A stretch of DNA of 47,126 bases, taken from IMG/VR virus record IMGVR_UViG_3300032282_003362, positions 1 to 47,126 of that record; one strand, written 5' to 3'. The stretch is from a virus. Shown here one piece after another: positions 32,281 through 40,019 of this stretch (its first letter is position 1; the number at the start of each line of letters is the position of its first letter). The notes under the pieces are model-generated. The model did no database searches. It was not told the origin of the DNA and was given only the letters and a program-made list of their open reading frames with translations. The position numbers and the translations under genes are program-made.

Positions 32281-33567
32281 ATGAGTACAGAAGCCCCAGC
32301 CACACCAAAGTCATCTCCAGACGCGGGACTTGTTCCGCAAGTAAACTCAGACGCCGTTGCAAAAATGGCGGCTGAACGTGTCCAGCCCGAGCAGAAATTG
32401 CGGGACGGCATCCGAGATCTATACAAAAAAGATCCTACCCCGCCCCAGGCCATTGCTCAGGCCAACCCGCCGCCCGAGATTCCCAAGCAGGAGGCTACCA
32501 AGCAGGAGGCTCCAAAGCAGGAGACTCCAGCGGAAAAGAAGCAGGCCAGCGTCTTCGACAAGCTCACCAAGAAGGATGAAGCCAAAGCCGCCGTCGAAAC
32601 ACCGGTTGATCCTCTGGGTCACATCGAGGCTCCAAAGGACATGAGCGAGAAGGCGTCCGAGAATTGGAACAAGCTGAAGAAAGACGCCCAGACCAAGATC
32701 CTCGATGCGGAACGCCGCTTCAGCGAAGCTAACTCCCAGCTTGAGACCTACAAGAAGGCTACTCCAGCAGAGGGTGCCGAGATCGAGCGTCTGAAGTCCG
32801 AGTACAAGCAGGCGATGGATCGGCTCGCAGTCTTGGACATCCAGAGTCACCCAGACTTCGCCAAGCAGTATAATGAGCCAAAGTTAAAGGCTCTCGGTGA
32901 GGCAAAGGAGATCCTTTCCTACAACGGCAAGGATGATGTGGACCTGGCCCAGCTCCTTGCCAAGCCCCTGAAGGACTTCAATCAATCGGTTGCCGAGATG
33001 ACTCGGGATATGAACGGCATGGACGCTACAAGCGTTCAGGCGACCCTGCGCCAGGCTTACAAGCTGGCGATCGAGGAGAAGGGAGCCCTGTCCAACGCCG
33101 GTCAGCTACGCCAGAGCCTTGAGGCCAAGAACGCCCTTGATAGTAAGAAGGCGTTTGAGGAAACGTGGGGCAACTTCGGTGGGGCCGAGAACCTTTTGAC
33201 GGCGGTGGACATCCCAGAGGATGCCGCTCCCGAGGAAAAGGCAGAGCTTTCCGCCTATAATCAGGCGATCCAACAGGTACGTCCTAACGCCGAAAAGTAC
33301 GCTTTTGGTCGTTTGGATGCTAAATCTGCCGCCCAAGTAGCATCTAAGGCTGCTATTCTTGACACTATGGTGAACGTAGTGGTTCCCCGTATGAACAAGG
33401 AATACTCCCAAGTTCTGTCCGAGCGCAACGCCCTGCTCGCTGAGCTCAAGGCTATCCGTGGGGCAAAGAACCCAGGCAACTTCTCCACGACGCCTGCGGC
33501 TGCTACGAATGATCCCAAGGTGGCGTATGAACAGGCTAGGTCAGCTATGAAGGCAGCTTTTCGTTAA
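32281..33567 (+). CDS. putative scaffolding protein, 428 aa
   Basis: Between portal and capsid genes, highly charged and helical. An N-terminal Pro/Lys/Glu-rich low-complexity segment (KQEATKQEAPKQETPAEKKQ near residues 63-82) is followed by coiled coil (AERRFSEANSQLETYKK ... IERLKSEYKQAMDRLAVLD). The C-terminal end is basic (YEQARSAMKAAFR), as in scaffolds that contact the shell. It would guide capsid assembly and leave afterwards. No protease motif is visible. Confidence 0.75.
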   Translation: MSTEAPATPKSSPDAGLVPQVNSDAVAKMAAERVQPEQKLRDGIRDLYKKDPTPPQAIAQANPPPEIPKQEATKQEAPKQETPAEKKQASVFDKLTKKDEAKAAVETPVDPLGHIEAPKDMSEKASENWNKLKKDAQTKILDAERRFSEANSQLETYKKATPAEGAEIERLKSEYKQAMDRLAVLDIQSHPDFAKQYNEPKLKALGEAKEILSYNGKDDVDLAQLLAKPLKDFNQSVAEMTRDMNGMDATSVQATLRQAYKLAIEEKGALSNAGQLRQSLEAKNALDSKKAFEETWGNFGGAENLLTAVDIPEDAAPEEKAELSAYNQAIQQVRPNAEKYAFGRLDAKSAAQVASKAAILDTMVNVVVPRMNKEYSQVLSERNALLAELKAIRGAKNPGNFSTTPAAATNDPKVAYEQARSAMKAAFR

Positions 33568-33593
33568 TACTTGACGGACTGCACGGGCAGATT

Positions 33594-33666
33594 GAAGCCA
33601 CTCCTAGCCTAAGCAGGGGTGGCTTCCTGTTGTTTGGATTAGCCTAAGGGATCGGCGGCTCCGATC
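33594..33666 (+). promoter_or_regulatory. two hairpins between scaffold and capsid genes
   Basis: GAAGCCACTCCT (33594-33605) pairs with AGGGGTGGCTTC (33615-33626) with one mismatch, followed by CTGTTGTTT. This is a weak terminator/attenuator. GATCGG-CGGCT-CCGATC (33650-33666) forms a second stem. The 172-bp gap is the largest in this late block and may help raise capsid mRNA levels relative to scaffold. Confidence 0.6.
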
Positions 33667-33739
33667 TGGTTGCGACTCGATGCGCCTAGCGCGTCCGCAC
33701 CGATATAAACAACAACGTCAGTCTTAACTCAGTACTACC

Positions 33740-34900
33740 ATGCCCGATCTCGTAGCAGTAAATAACTTCTTCACGCAGAGCGTGAATCAATTCGTTGAGC
33801 CGATCTATAACTGGATCTGGCGCACCAACCCGTTCATCTCGATCGTTCCCCGTGCGGAATTCACCCCGATGGATGGTCTCATCCCAAAGGTTGTCACCAC
33901 GACCTCTGAACTCCCGACCGAGTACCCAGATTGGTCCGGCCTGTCCCTGTCTGATGGCACTACCACCTCTTGCGATGTGGAGACCACGCAGATCATCGAC
34001 GGTACGATCGAGCGCAACTATCAGCTTGAGGTTGCCGCTTGGAACAGCCGCGTCCTTTGCTTGACCGATCTCCAGTTCGACTGGCAGGCCGAGCAGGAAG
34101 TTGCGAACCTCCAGAAGAACCTGATGCAGTACATGACTGTCACCTGGTCCGACTGGTATCGCATCAAGTCGCTCGCCGCCTGTAACAACAAGGTCACCAC
34201 CTTGGCTGCTGGCGCTACGGATCAGGACGCGAATTCCAATGCGAATTTCTCGGGCCTGACCCTGCCAACCACATACCTGAGCTGGGATCACCTGACCCCA
34301 CTGTACGACCTGCTCATGCAGGCCGGTGCCGAGGCTAACGCCGTTGGTTACTCCGAGGGCCAGCCCCTTGTGTCGCTCGTCTGCGGGCCTGGCGTTAAGC
34401 GCCGCCTGTGGCAGGATGACACCAAGGTGCGTGACACCGTGAACTGGGGCGATGCGTTCCAGAACTTCACGGCTCGCGGTATCAACACCTCCATCAACGG
34501 GTTCATCCCGAACATGGATCTGTATCCGATCCGGTATGCCGCCAACGGCACGACCAAGATCTACCCGACGATCAACACCGCCGCGACCAAGGGTATGCGT
34601 TCCATACCGAACCCCGATTACCTGACTGTCGCCCGTGGCGGTCTGGCGGTGTACGAGGTGGCCTACATCATGCCCCGCGATGTGTGGGAGGCCCGAGTCC
34701 GTCCTGTTGGTCCTACCAACTACGGCATGGCCGCGTTCAACCCAGTCAGCTACGTTGGTGATCTCCGCTGGATCAACAACCCCGACATGGGTTCGAATTA
34801 TCTCGGCACGAAGGGGTTCTACAACCTCCAGATCCAGGCTGCTTCCCGCCCGGTTCGCCCCGAGATCGGTTACGCGATCCTCACGCTCGCGGTCGATTAA
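33740..34900 (+). CDS. major capsid protein, 386 aa
   Basis: A 386-residue, beta-rich, mildly acidic protein following the scaffold gene and followed by a strong terminator. It has the amphipathic N-terminal start (FFTQSVNQFVEPIYNWIWRT) and the alternating alpha/beta pattern of HK97-fold capsids (for example RGGLAVYEVAYIMPRDVWEA near 298-317). No protease or N-terminal delta domain is obvious. Codons are C-ending and GC-rich, as expected of the most expressed gene. Confidence 0.85.
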   Translation: MPDLVAVNNFFTQSVNQFVEPIYNWIWRTNPFISIVPRAEFTPMDGLIPKVVTTTSELPTEYPDWSGLSLSDGTTTSCDVETTQIIDGTIERNYQLEVAAWNSRVLCLTDLQFDWQAEQEVANLQKNLMQYMTVTWSDWYRIKSLAACNNKVTTLAAGATDQDANSNANFSGLTLPTTYLSWDHLTPLYDLLMQAGAEANAVGYSEGQPLVSLVCGPGVKRRLWQDDTKVRDTVNWGDAFQNFTARGINTSINGFIPNMDLYPIRYAANGTTKIYPTINTAATKGMRSIPNPDYLTVARGGLAVYEVAYIMPRDVWEARVRPVGPTNYGMAAFNPVSYVGDLRWINNPDMGSNYLGTKGFYNLQIQAASRPVRPEIGYAILTLAVD

Positions 34901-34925
34901 TCGCCGCTGTTATAGCCATAAAATC

Positions 34926-34958
34926 GCCCGGCTCCCTTCAAGGGGGTCGGGCTTTTTT
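34926..34958 (+). terminator. rho-independent terminator after the capsid gene
   Basis: GCCCGGCTCCCT (34926-34937) pairs with AGGGGGTCGGGC (34941-34952): a 12-bp stem including two G-T pairs, a 3-base loop and then six T. Classic intrinsic terminator for the rightward structural transcript. Confidence 0.9.
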
Positions 34959-34997
34959 CTTGAATGATAACGACTAGCGATTAAAAAATATATCCAG

Positions 34998-35195
34998 ATG
35001 CACCATATCAAAGCGCACATCAGCGACATTTTAGCTATAATTTCAGGCGGGTCAGCAATTACTGCGTGGCAAGAGCAACTAGACTGGACGTTGCGAATCG
35101 TAGCATCGTTGGTAGCTATCGCAGCGGCGGTGTATTCAATCAGTCACCGAAGCAAAAAACTTAACGCCAACCCTGAGCAGCCCGACGACCAATAA
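34998..35195 (+). CDS. small membrane protein, holin-like, 65 aa
   Basis: A first weakly hydrophobic segment (HISDILAIISGGSAITAW) is followed by a good transmembrane helix (IVASLVAIAAAVYSI) and a charged C-terminus (HRSKKLNANPEQPDDQ). Size, topology and polar tail fit a small holin or related lysis protein. It lies downstream of the capsid terminator and overlaps the end of the leftward helicase gene by 35 bases. A second holin-like protein is encoded at 29172. Confidence 0.6.
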   Translation: MHHIKAHISDILAIISGGSAITAWQEQLDWTLRIVASLVAIAAAVYSISHRSKKLNANPEQPDDQ

Positions 35196-36837
35196 TAGAA
35201 TGAGCGTCTTGGAAGCTAGTTAGAGCAGCAGAGTCTTCGGTAAATCCCATCTTGATCAGGAAGTTCATCTGCTTGGGCGTGCAGAGTCCCAGCTTTATGC
35301 GGGACGAGATTCGGTCAATGATCTTAGCGGCATGACCCCGGCAAGTAATTTGGGTAATGTCGATGCCGTTGCGCTCTAGGATCTGGAGTTGATTGAGGTC
35401 TGGGGAAAACGTATCCGCCTGATCAACAGGGGTGTAGTTCTGGAGTGCGCTATCTCCCACGTTCACGGCAAAGGCGATAGGATCTATGAGTCTGGAGTTC
35501 TTGCGGCTATGCTTCTTCGCTGCCTTGGCAAGTGACGCCAGCAAATCCCGCTCGGCCAAAGCCTCGGCTTCGCAGAGGTCTGGGTTATCTACATCCATCT
35601 TCTCGCGGATCTCAGGGCGGGTCGCCACTAGGTCGATCGGCTTGATCAGGTCTAGGCGATCGGTGAGCCAAAGAAAGTCGAGGATCAACATATTCGGCTT
35701 CAAGGAGTTCTTGATCGCCTCTAGTCGCAGCTTGGGGTCATCAATGCCGTCGATAAGCCCCGTCAGGGTACGGGTGCATCGTCCGACTGCCTGAACGTAG
35801 AGGCTTCGGATCTTGGTGGGGCGCAAGATGCAGACGCATGATGCCGAGTCACAATCCCAGCCTTCGATCAGGAGCATAGCGCAAGCAATGACACATCCAG
35901 GCTTACCCTTGTCGAACGCCTCGATCTTCTCGGTGCGATCATGGCAGTCTCCAGAAACAAAGCTGCCGTTGAGCCCGGCTTCAGTCACCGCCTCGGCAAG
36001 GAGCTTGGCCGTCTCAACCGATGGGGTAAAAACGACTGTCTTGCGGTCACTAGCCTCGGCTTTGATGCAGGCCGCAATCGTCTTAAGGAACGGTGTGATG
36101 CGCTCGGCAATCTGTCCGGCGTCGTAGTCTCCTCCGGTCTTCTTGATTCCCTTAAGGTCTATCTTCAGAGGTACGTTCTTGACTAAAGGGCGCACAAGAT
36201 AGCCGTCCCTGACCGCCTGGAGCAGTCCGTGGTCGAAGCAGACTAGCTGGAAGAACTCACCTAGGCTTCGCTTGTCGCCTCGATCAGCGGTCGCAGTCAC
36301 CCCAAGGATCTTGGCGTAGCACTTGTTTGGGATGTCTGGCGCTGGAAGATCCCAGCCTTCGACTAAAGACTCTGCGCCAAAGTGGAAGTAGCGCATGACC
36401 CTCTGGTAGGACGCGGCGAGACTCCGGTGCGCCTCATCCACGATCACTAAGGTAAAATGGTTGTCCTTGAATCCTATTAGGCGCGTCTGCCGAGATATGG
36501 TCTGGATCGAAGCGACAACGATCTTGGCGCTGGGGGAAGCAAACTGGTCTGCCTTCTCCTTGTCGGCAATCAGGCCGGTCGATCGCCTGAGCTTGTCGAT
36601 CGCCTGCTCAAGGAGTTCGTCGGTGTGGGCGAGAATCAAGACCCTGCCGCCTTTCTCGACCTCCTCTTGGGCGATGCGAGAAAAGCAGACGGTCTTGCCT
36701 AGGCCGGTCGCCATGACAATTAACTGGCGGCTGGCCTTGGCCCATCCCTCCTGCACCGCCTGAAGGCAGGCGATCTGGTAGTCTCGGAGATTTACCTTGC
36801 GGGGGGCGGGAGCAAAATCGAAATCGTCGTCGATCAC
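35161..36837 (-). CDS. SF2 DEAD/DEAH-box helicase, 558 aa
   Basis: N-terminal LRDYQIACLQAVQEGW, Walker A VMATGLGKTVCF (41-52), DEAH motif VDEAHRSL and motif VI-like VQAVGRCTRT. This architecture is that of phage SF2 ATP-dependent helicases related to UvsW/RecG-type remodelers. It would unwind recombination or replication intermediates. GTG start, preceded by a real Shine-Dalgarno (GGAGGT, 6 bases upstream) and overlapping the previous stop (GTGA). Last gene of the leftward recombination operon. Confidence 0.85.
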   Translation of the reverse strand: MIDDDFDFAPAPRKVNLRDYQIACLQAVQEGWAKASRQLIVMATGLGKTVCFSRIAQEEVEKGGRVLILAHTDELLEQAIDKLRRSTGLIADKEKADQFASPSAKIVVASIQTISRQTRLIGFKDNHFTLVIVDEAHRSLAASYQRVMRYFHFGAESLVEGWDLPAPDIPNKCYAKILGVTATADRGDKRSLGEFFQLVCFDHGLLQAVRDGYLVRPLVKNVPLKIDLKGIKKTGGDYDAGQIAERITPFLKTIAACIKAEASDRKTVVFTPSVETAKLLAEAVTEAGLNGSFVSGDCHDRTEKIEAFDKGKPGCVIACAMLLIEGWDCDSASCVCILRPTKIRSLYVQAVGRCTRTLTGLIDGIDDPKLRLEAIKNSLKPNMLILDFLWLTDRLDLIKPIDLVATRPEIREKMDVDNPDLCEAEALAERDLLASLAKAAKKHSRKNSRLIDPIAFAVNVGDSALQNYTPVDQADTFSPDLNQLQILERNGIDITQITCRGHAAKIIDRISSRIKLGLCTPKQMNFLIKMGFTEDSAALTSFQDAHSIIGRRAAQGWR

Positions 36838-37271
36838 TTGGACCTCCAGTAAATCGCATCAACGCGCTCGGCGTAATCGCCCTTACGGATCGAATAGGTT
36901 CGGGTATTATATGCAGTCCAACCGGCGCAATAGACCAAGGCGACTGAGTACGGGGTGACTTGGTAGCGTCCTTTGTTCAGGTGCAACTTGATCCAATCGA
37001 GATGAAGATCGACGATCTCATCCTCCAGGCGCTCCACGTTCTCGTCCGTGAAGTCCTCCATTGTGTACTGATACCAGAGACTCTTGGTGATCTGGTATCT
37101 GCCTTTCTCTCCAGCAGCGCCGTCCTTGCCGCTCCAGCCTTCGACCTGAGCGATCGCGGACTTGAGGGTGCTTAACTTGATGGATGGGGCTCCTCTTTCT
37201 TGAGCGTCTAGGCGGATCGCCATAGCTAAAACTACGAGCAGCAAGCAGGCGGAAAAAATAATAAATGTCAT
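36834..37271 (-). CDS. secreted lysozyme/transglycosylase-like protein, 145 aa
   Basis: Starts with a signal-anchor (MTFIIFSACLLLVVLAMAIR). Residues about 38-70 carry AIAQVEGWSGKDGAAGEKGR and then YQITKSLW, the pattern E-x-G...G-x-YQI of lysozyme/SLT-type muramidases, with the catalytic Glu probably residue 44. ATG at 37271 gives an ATGA overlap with the rusA stop, as elsewhere in the operon; an ATG at 37280 is possible. It is most likely the endolysin, with signal-mediated export. Oddly it sits in the recombination operon, not beside the holin-like genes. Confidence 0.65.
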   Translation of the reverse strand: MTFIIFSACLLLVVLAMAIRLDAQERGAPSIKLSTLKSAIAQVEGWSGKDGAAGEKGRYQITKSLWYQYTMEDFTDENVERLEDEIVDLHLDWIKLHLNKGRYQVTPYSVALVYCAGWTAYNTRTYSIRKGDYAERVDAIYWRSK

Positions 37272-37756
37272 TCTGAGCATGGTTGGATGACGACTTGGCA
37301 ACCGGGGTTGGGGCCGTATCGTTTTAATGCCCGCAACATAACCGTCGCTGAATCATCGTCGTAGATGATGCCAGTCATTGCGTCCTCGGTGCTACGGGCG
37401 AGCTTGAGAACATCGGGTGTATTTGTGTGCCAGATCGGAGCTTCGGGACGAAGCTCGTGAGCACGCCTGCCGGTGAAGAAATGGGACTTCGGGCGAGGCA
37501 TAGAAAAAAGAAAATCGACGCGGAGGGGCTGTCTAAAGGGCTGGGCCGGGCGATGCTCGTAGGCAAATGCCGCTACGAGTGACCGCCATGCCTTTGTCTT
37601 TTCCCCGCCCGCGTCGATGATAATGGCCCTGCCAGTCCTTCTCCCGATGCCCATGAACTTTTTTGATCCACCTGGCGATGGTATGCCGGGGACAAAAAAG
37701 CTGATGGTTCCAACCGGACCAAAATCCGGTTCATCGGGAAAAGGGTTGTGGAGCAT
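37268..37756 (-). CDS. rusA: RusA-family Holliday junction resolvase, 162 aa
   Basis: The N-terminal beta start (VGTISFFVPGIPSPGGSKKF) is followed by the family signature in the second half: TPDVLKLARSTEDAMTGIIY, then DDDSAT. Acidic residues in this stretch correspond to the metal-binding catalytic Asp of RusA. It cuts four-way junctions before packaging. The start at 37756 overlaps the SSB-like stop (TAATG); a longer frame upstream only re-translates the neighbour. Confidence 0.85.
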   Translation of the reverse strand: MLHNPFPDEPDFGPVGTISFFVPGIPSPGGSKKFMGIGRRTGRAIIIDAGGEKTKAWRSLVAAFAYEHRPAQPFRQPLRVDFLFSMPRPKSHFFTGRRAHELRPEAPIWHTNTPDVLKLARSTEDAMTGIIYDDDSATVMLRALKRYGPNPGCQVVIQPCSE

Positions 37757-38217
37757 TAGTAGGGAACGTCGTCGTCGGCTGGCTTGGAGGCTGGCTTGGA
37801 CGGCGTGACATTCACCACGCCTGCCTTCTTCATCTCCTGGCGGATGTAATCCTTGACGGTGTTGCGGTCGGGCCAAAACCCGCCGTCGTCCTTGGCCTTG
37901 CCCTTCTGGACTCCGATCTTGGCGTAGCCGGTGCGCCCGACGCAGTTCTCGGCGGTCAGCGTGCCGGACTCGTATTGAGCCGTGAGCCCGCTGTAAGCGC
38001 AGAAATGGAACAGCTTGAACGCGATCGACTCCATGAGGTAGTCGTCAAGAAGCGAGCCGTGAGTGTCGCCCTCAAAAATCTTGAGAGTGACAACGATCAT
38101 GTCGTTGCCCGCTTTGGACTGCTTGGCGACAGCCTTGATGACTTCAAACGGGTAAGTGCCGTCTGGGATCAGATTGCCTGCGGACAGTTCGTTTTCTTTC
38201 TTGGGTGCGAATTTCAT
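37756..38217 (-). CDS. putative ssDNA-binding protein (DUF669-like), 153 aa
   Basis: An OB-like beta domain (IPDGTYPFEVIKAVAKQSKA, MIVVTLKIFEG) ends with an acidic tip DDDVPY, the typical SSB C-terminal tail that recruits partners. It resembles DUF669-type phage SSBs that accompany Sak/Erf/RusA recombination genes. It should coat single strands during annealing. Coupled by ATGA to the microgene upstream and by TAATG to rusA downstream. Confidence 0.75.
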   Translation of the reverse strand: MKFAPKKENELSAGNLIPDGTYPFEVIKAVAKQSKAGNDMIVVTLKIFEGDTHGSLLDDYLMESIAFKLFHFCAYSGLTAQYESGTLTAENCVGRTGYAKIGVQKGKAKDDGGFWPDRNTVKDYIRQEMKKAGVVNVTPSKPASKPADDDVPY

Positions 38218-38324
38218 AGGTAGTAGCGTGGCTTGGGATTCTTGATGAGTTTAGCTGTCAGCTTCTGATGGCGGTGCCATGCGTGAGCGGAGATCAGCTT
38301 GGGCTTATTGCGGCGGGTTTTCAT
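38214..38324 (-). CDS. microprotein, 36 aa
   Basis: A frame MKTRRNKPKLISAHAWHRHQ ... PKPRYYL that overlaps both neighbours by exactly ATGA: its ATG lies in the Sak4-like stop and its TGA in the SSB-like start. Such double coupling in a tight operon supports real translation despite the size. It is strongly basic and may bind nucleic acid or the acidic SSB tail. An alternative is a mere reinitiation bridge. Confidence 0.6.
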   Translation of the reverse strand: MKTRRNKPKLISAHAWHRHQKLTAKLIKNPKPRYYL

Positions 38325-39631
38325 GCGGAGATCTTCTTCTTGAGGAAGGACTGCCAAGTTGCGGCCTGCTCGGTGGTCATCTCTTCCCACTTGGCGACAC
38401 CGAACTTGTCGAAGCCCTTCTGGATGTCCTCGTCAGGGATGCGGACGATCTCCAGCAGCTTCTTGATCTCGGCCACCTGATCAGGCATGGCAAGGGTGAC
38501 GGTGCCAGCCTCGGACTCGATGACATCCTTGCCGATGCGGGCGGCGAACTCGGCGTAGTCGAGGTTGAAAGAGTCGGCATCGGGGAACGCCATGATGCGG
38601 CTCTTCTTCACGATAGCGACACGCTGGGGTCCGCGCTTGACGACCTGAATCGCAAGATCCAGCTCGTATATCAGCTTGTCCCAGCAGTCTGGGATGCGGC
38701 CAATCTCGGTACGCTGGCCGGTGCGATCGAGGCCCCACTCGGCGGCTTCGTGGCAGACGAACCAGATGTTCATGTCCAGGCGTGAAGCCCACATGATCAT
38801 CCGGCGCATGGCGGCGACGGCGGGCTTTTTGGAAGCGCCGAAAGCGTCCTTGTCACCAAGGCGCTCCTGCTCGGCGGCGATCGTGGTCTGGAACAGCTTG
38901 GTCAGCGAGTCCACGATCAGCGTCTTGTACTGGTGCTTTTCCGTCGCCAGCGCCTGCATCTGGTCGATGAGGGTGTCGAAGGACAGGGTGCCGTCCTCTG
39001 GACCCATGTAAACACCGCCTGAGTCAGCGAGGAGCTTGCGGTACTGGGGGCCTTTCGCCCCGCCTTCAACGTCGTAGTAGTACGGGGCAGGAAAGCTCAG
39101 GGCCAACGTCGTCTTGCCGACGCCGCTGATGCCGTAAATAACGGCTTTGATCTTGCCGGGTTTGACTAACTCTGGGGCTTTCGCCTTCAGTCTGGATGAT
39201 GCCATCTTGGTGGTGGGTTTTGGTTTTGGCTGAACTGGTTGAACTACCGCCAACTCTACCACAGGGGGTGGGACATTGGTGGTTACAGGGGTGGATTTAA
39301 TTTCTGGCAAAGGCGCGGCGGTGGCTTCGACTTCAGCAATCTCGCGCACGACGGCACCGACATTGCCGGTCTTGACGTTCACCCGGCCCTCCAATGTCAG
39401 AGCCATACGGCGGTCAATGTTCCAGAGTGGGTTTGCTACCAGGGTTCCATCTGGAAGCGTGGTCGCGCCTCCAAGGTGGAACACGGTTCCGATGTAGTCC
39501 CCGCTGACTTCAGCGCGGACGCTAGGAGTTTCGACGCCTTGCACCTTTGGGAGGTGCGTGACGAACGACTCGATCTTGCAGTGGACGGTCATAACTTGGC
39601 CGTCTTTCAGGATGTTCGTGGTTGTGCTCAC
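38321..39631 (-). CDS. Sak4-like RecA-type ATPase with extra N-terminal domain, 436 aa
   Basis: Residues about 155-430 form an AAA/RecA-like core: Walker A YGISGVGKTTLAL (166-178), a Walker B-like KTLIVDSLTKL near 237-247 and CHEAAEWG. This matches the Sak4 recombinase group that works with SSB-type partners in annealing/strand exchange. Residues 1-110 are a beta-rich extra domain, joined by a Pro/Lys-rich linker (VQPVQPKPKPTTK), which is not usual for the family. First gene of the leftward operon. Confidence 0.75.
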   Translation of the reverse strand: MSTTTNILKDGQVMTVHCKIESFVTHLPKVQGVETPSVRAEVSGDYIGTVFHLGGATTLPDGTLVANPLWNIDRRMALTLEGRVNVKTGNVGAVVREIAEVEATAAPLPEIKSTPVTTNVPPPVVELAVVQPVQPKPKPTTKMASSRLKAKAPELVKPGKIKAVIYGISGVGKTTLALSFPAPYYYDVEGGAKGPQYRKLLADSGGVYMGPEDGTLSFDTLIDQMQALATEKHQYKTLIVDSLTKLFQTTIAAEQERLGDKDAFGASKKPAVAAMRRMIMWASRLDMNIWFVCHEAAEWGLDRTGQRTEIGRIPDCWDKLIYELDLAIQVVKRGPQRVAIVKKSRIMAFPDADSFNLDYAEFAARIGKDVIESEAGTVTLAMPDQVAEIKKLLEIVRIPDEDIQKGFDKFGVAKWEEMTTEQAATWQSFLKKKISA

Positions 39632-39754
39632 AAGTGCGACGTTGTTTGAGGTTGGTCATGCGTCAAGAGCATATTTCCACTTTCCCTTAGGCTGGGTCAG
39701 GAAAAGCCTGATAAAGAGATTGACGCAGATTTTTTGAAGCTCTTGCTGCGAGCC

Positions 39755-40018
39755 ATGTCGCTCGATCCGTCTCTACTCAAATCGTTGCTGAAAACGAATC
39801 CCAGATTGAAGCCCTGCACCCCACGCCAAGTGGAAATCTGGCGACTCCTATCTCTAGGAGCGACGGTTATCGAGGTAGCCAAGGAGCTGGATCTTTCCAC
39901 CAAGACCATCGAAACCCACATTGCGAATATCAAGGACAGGACTGGATGCCGCAATCTGTCTGACCTCACACGCGCTGCGATTATCGCAGGGCTCATCAAG
40001 CCTTCCGACTCGATCTAA
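39755..40018 (+). CDS. LuxR-type HTH protein, 87 aa
   Basis: Residues about 25-80 are a GerE/LuxR-type helix-turn-helix: CTPRQVEIWRLLSLGATVIE, VAKELDLSTKTIETHIANIK, and then LTRAAIIAGLI. No receiver or ligand domain is present, so it is a stand-alone DNA-binding unit. ATG at 39755 is preferred over a TTG at 39734. It ends 1 base before the helicase gene, so it is co-transcribed and may regulate that operon and the divergent recombination operon. Confidence 0.8.
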   Translation: MSLDPSLLKSLLKTNPRLKPCTPRQVEIWRLLSLGATVIEVAKELDLSTKTIETHIANIKDRTGCRNLSDLTRAAIIAGLIKPSDSI

Positions 40019-40019
40019 A

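Noticed and set aside
33640-33720. tRNA-like stem pattern before the capsid gene
   Set aside because: Two hairpins are present but no T-arm GGTTCGAATCC-type sequence, anticodon stem or CCA-end acceptor could be assembled.
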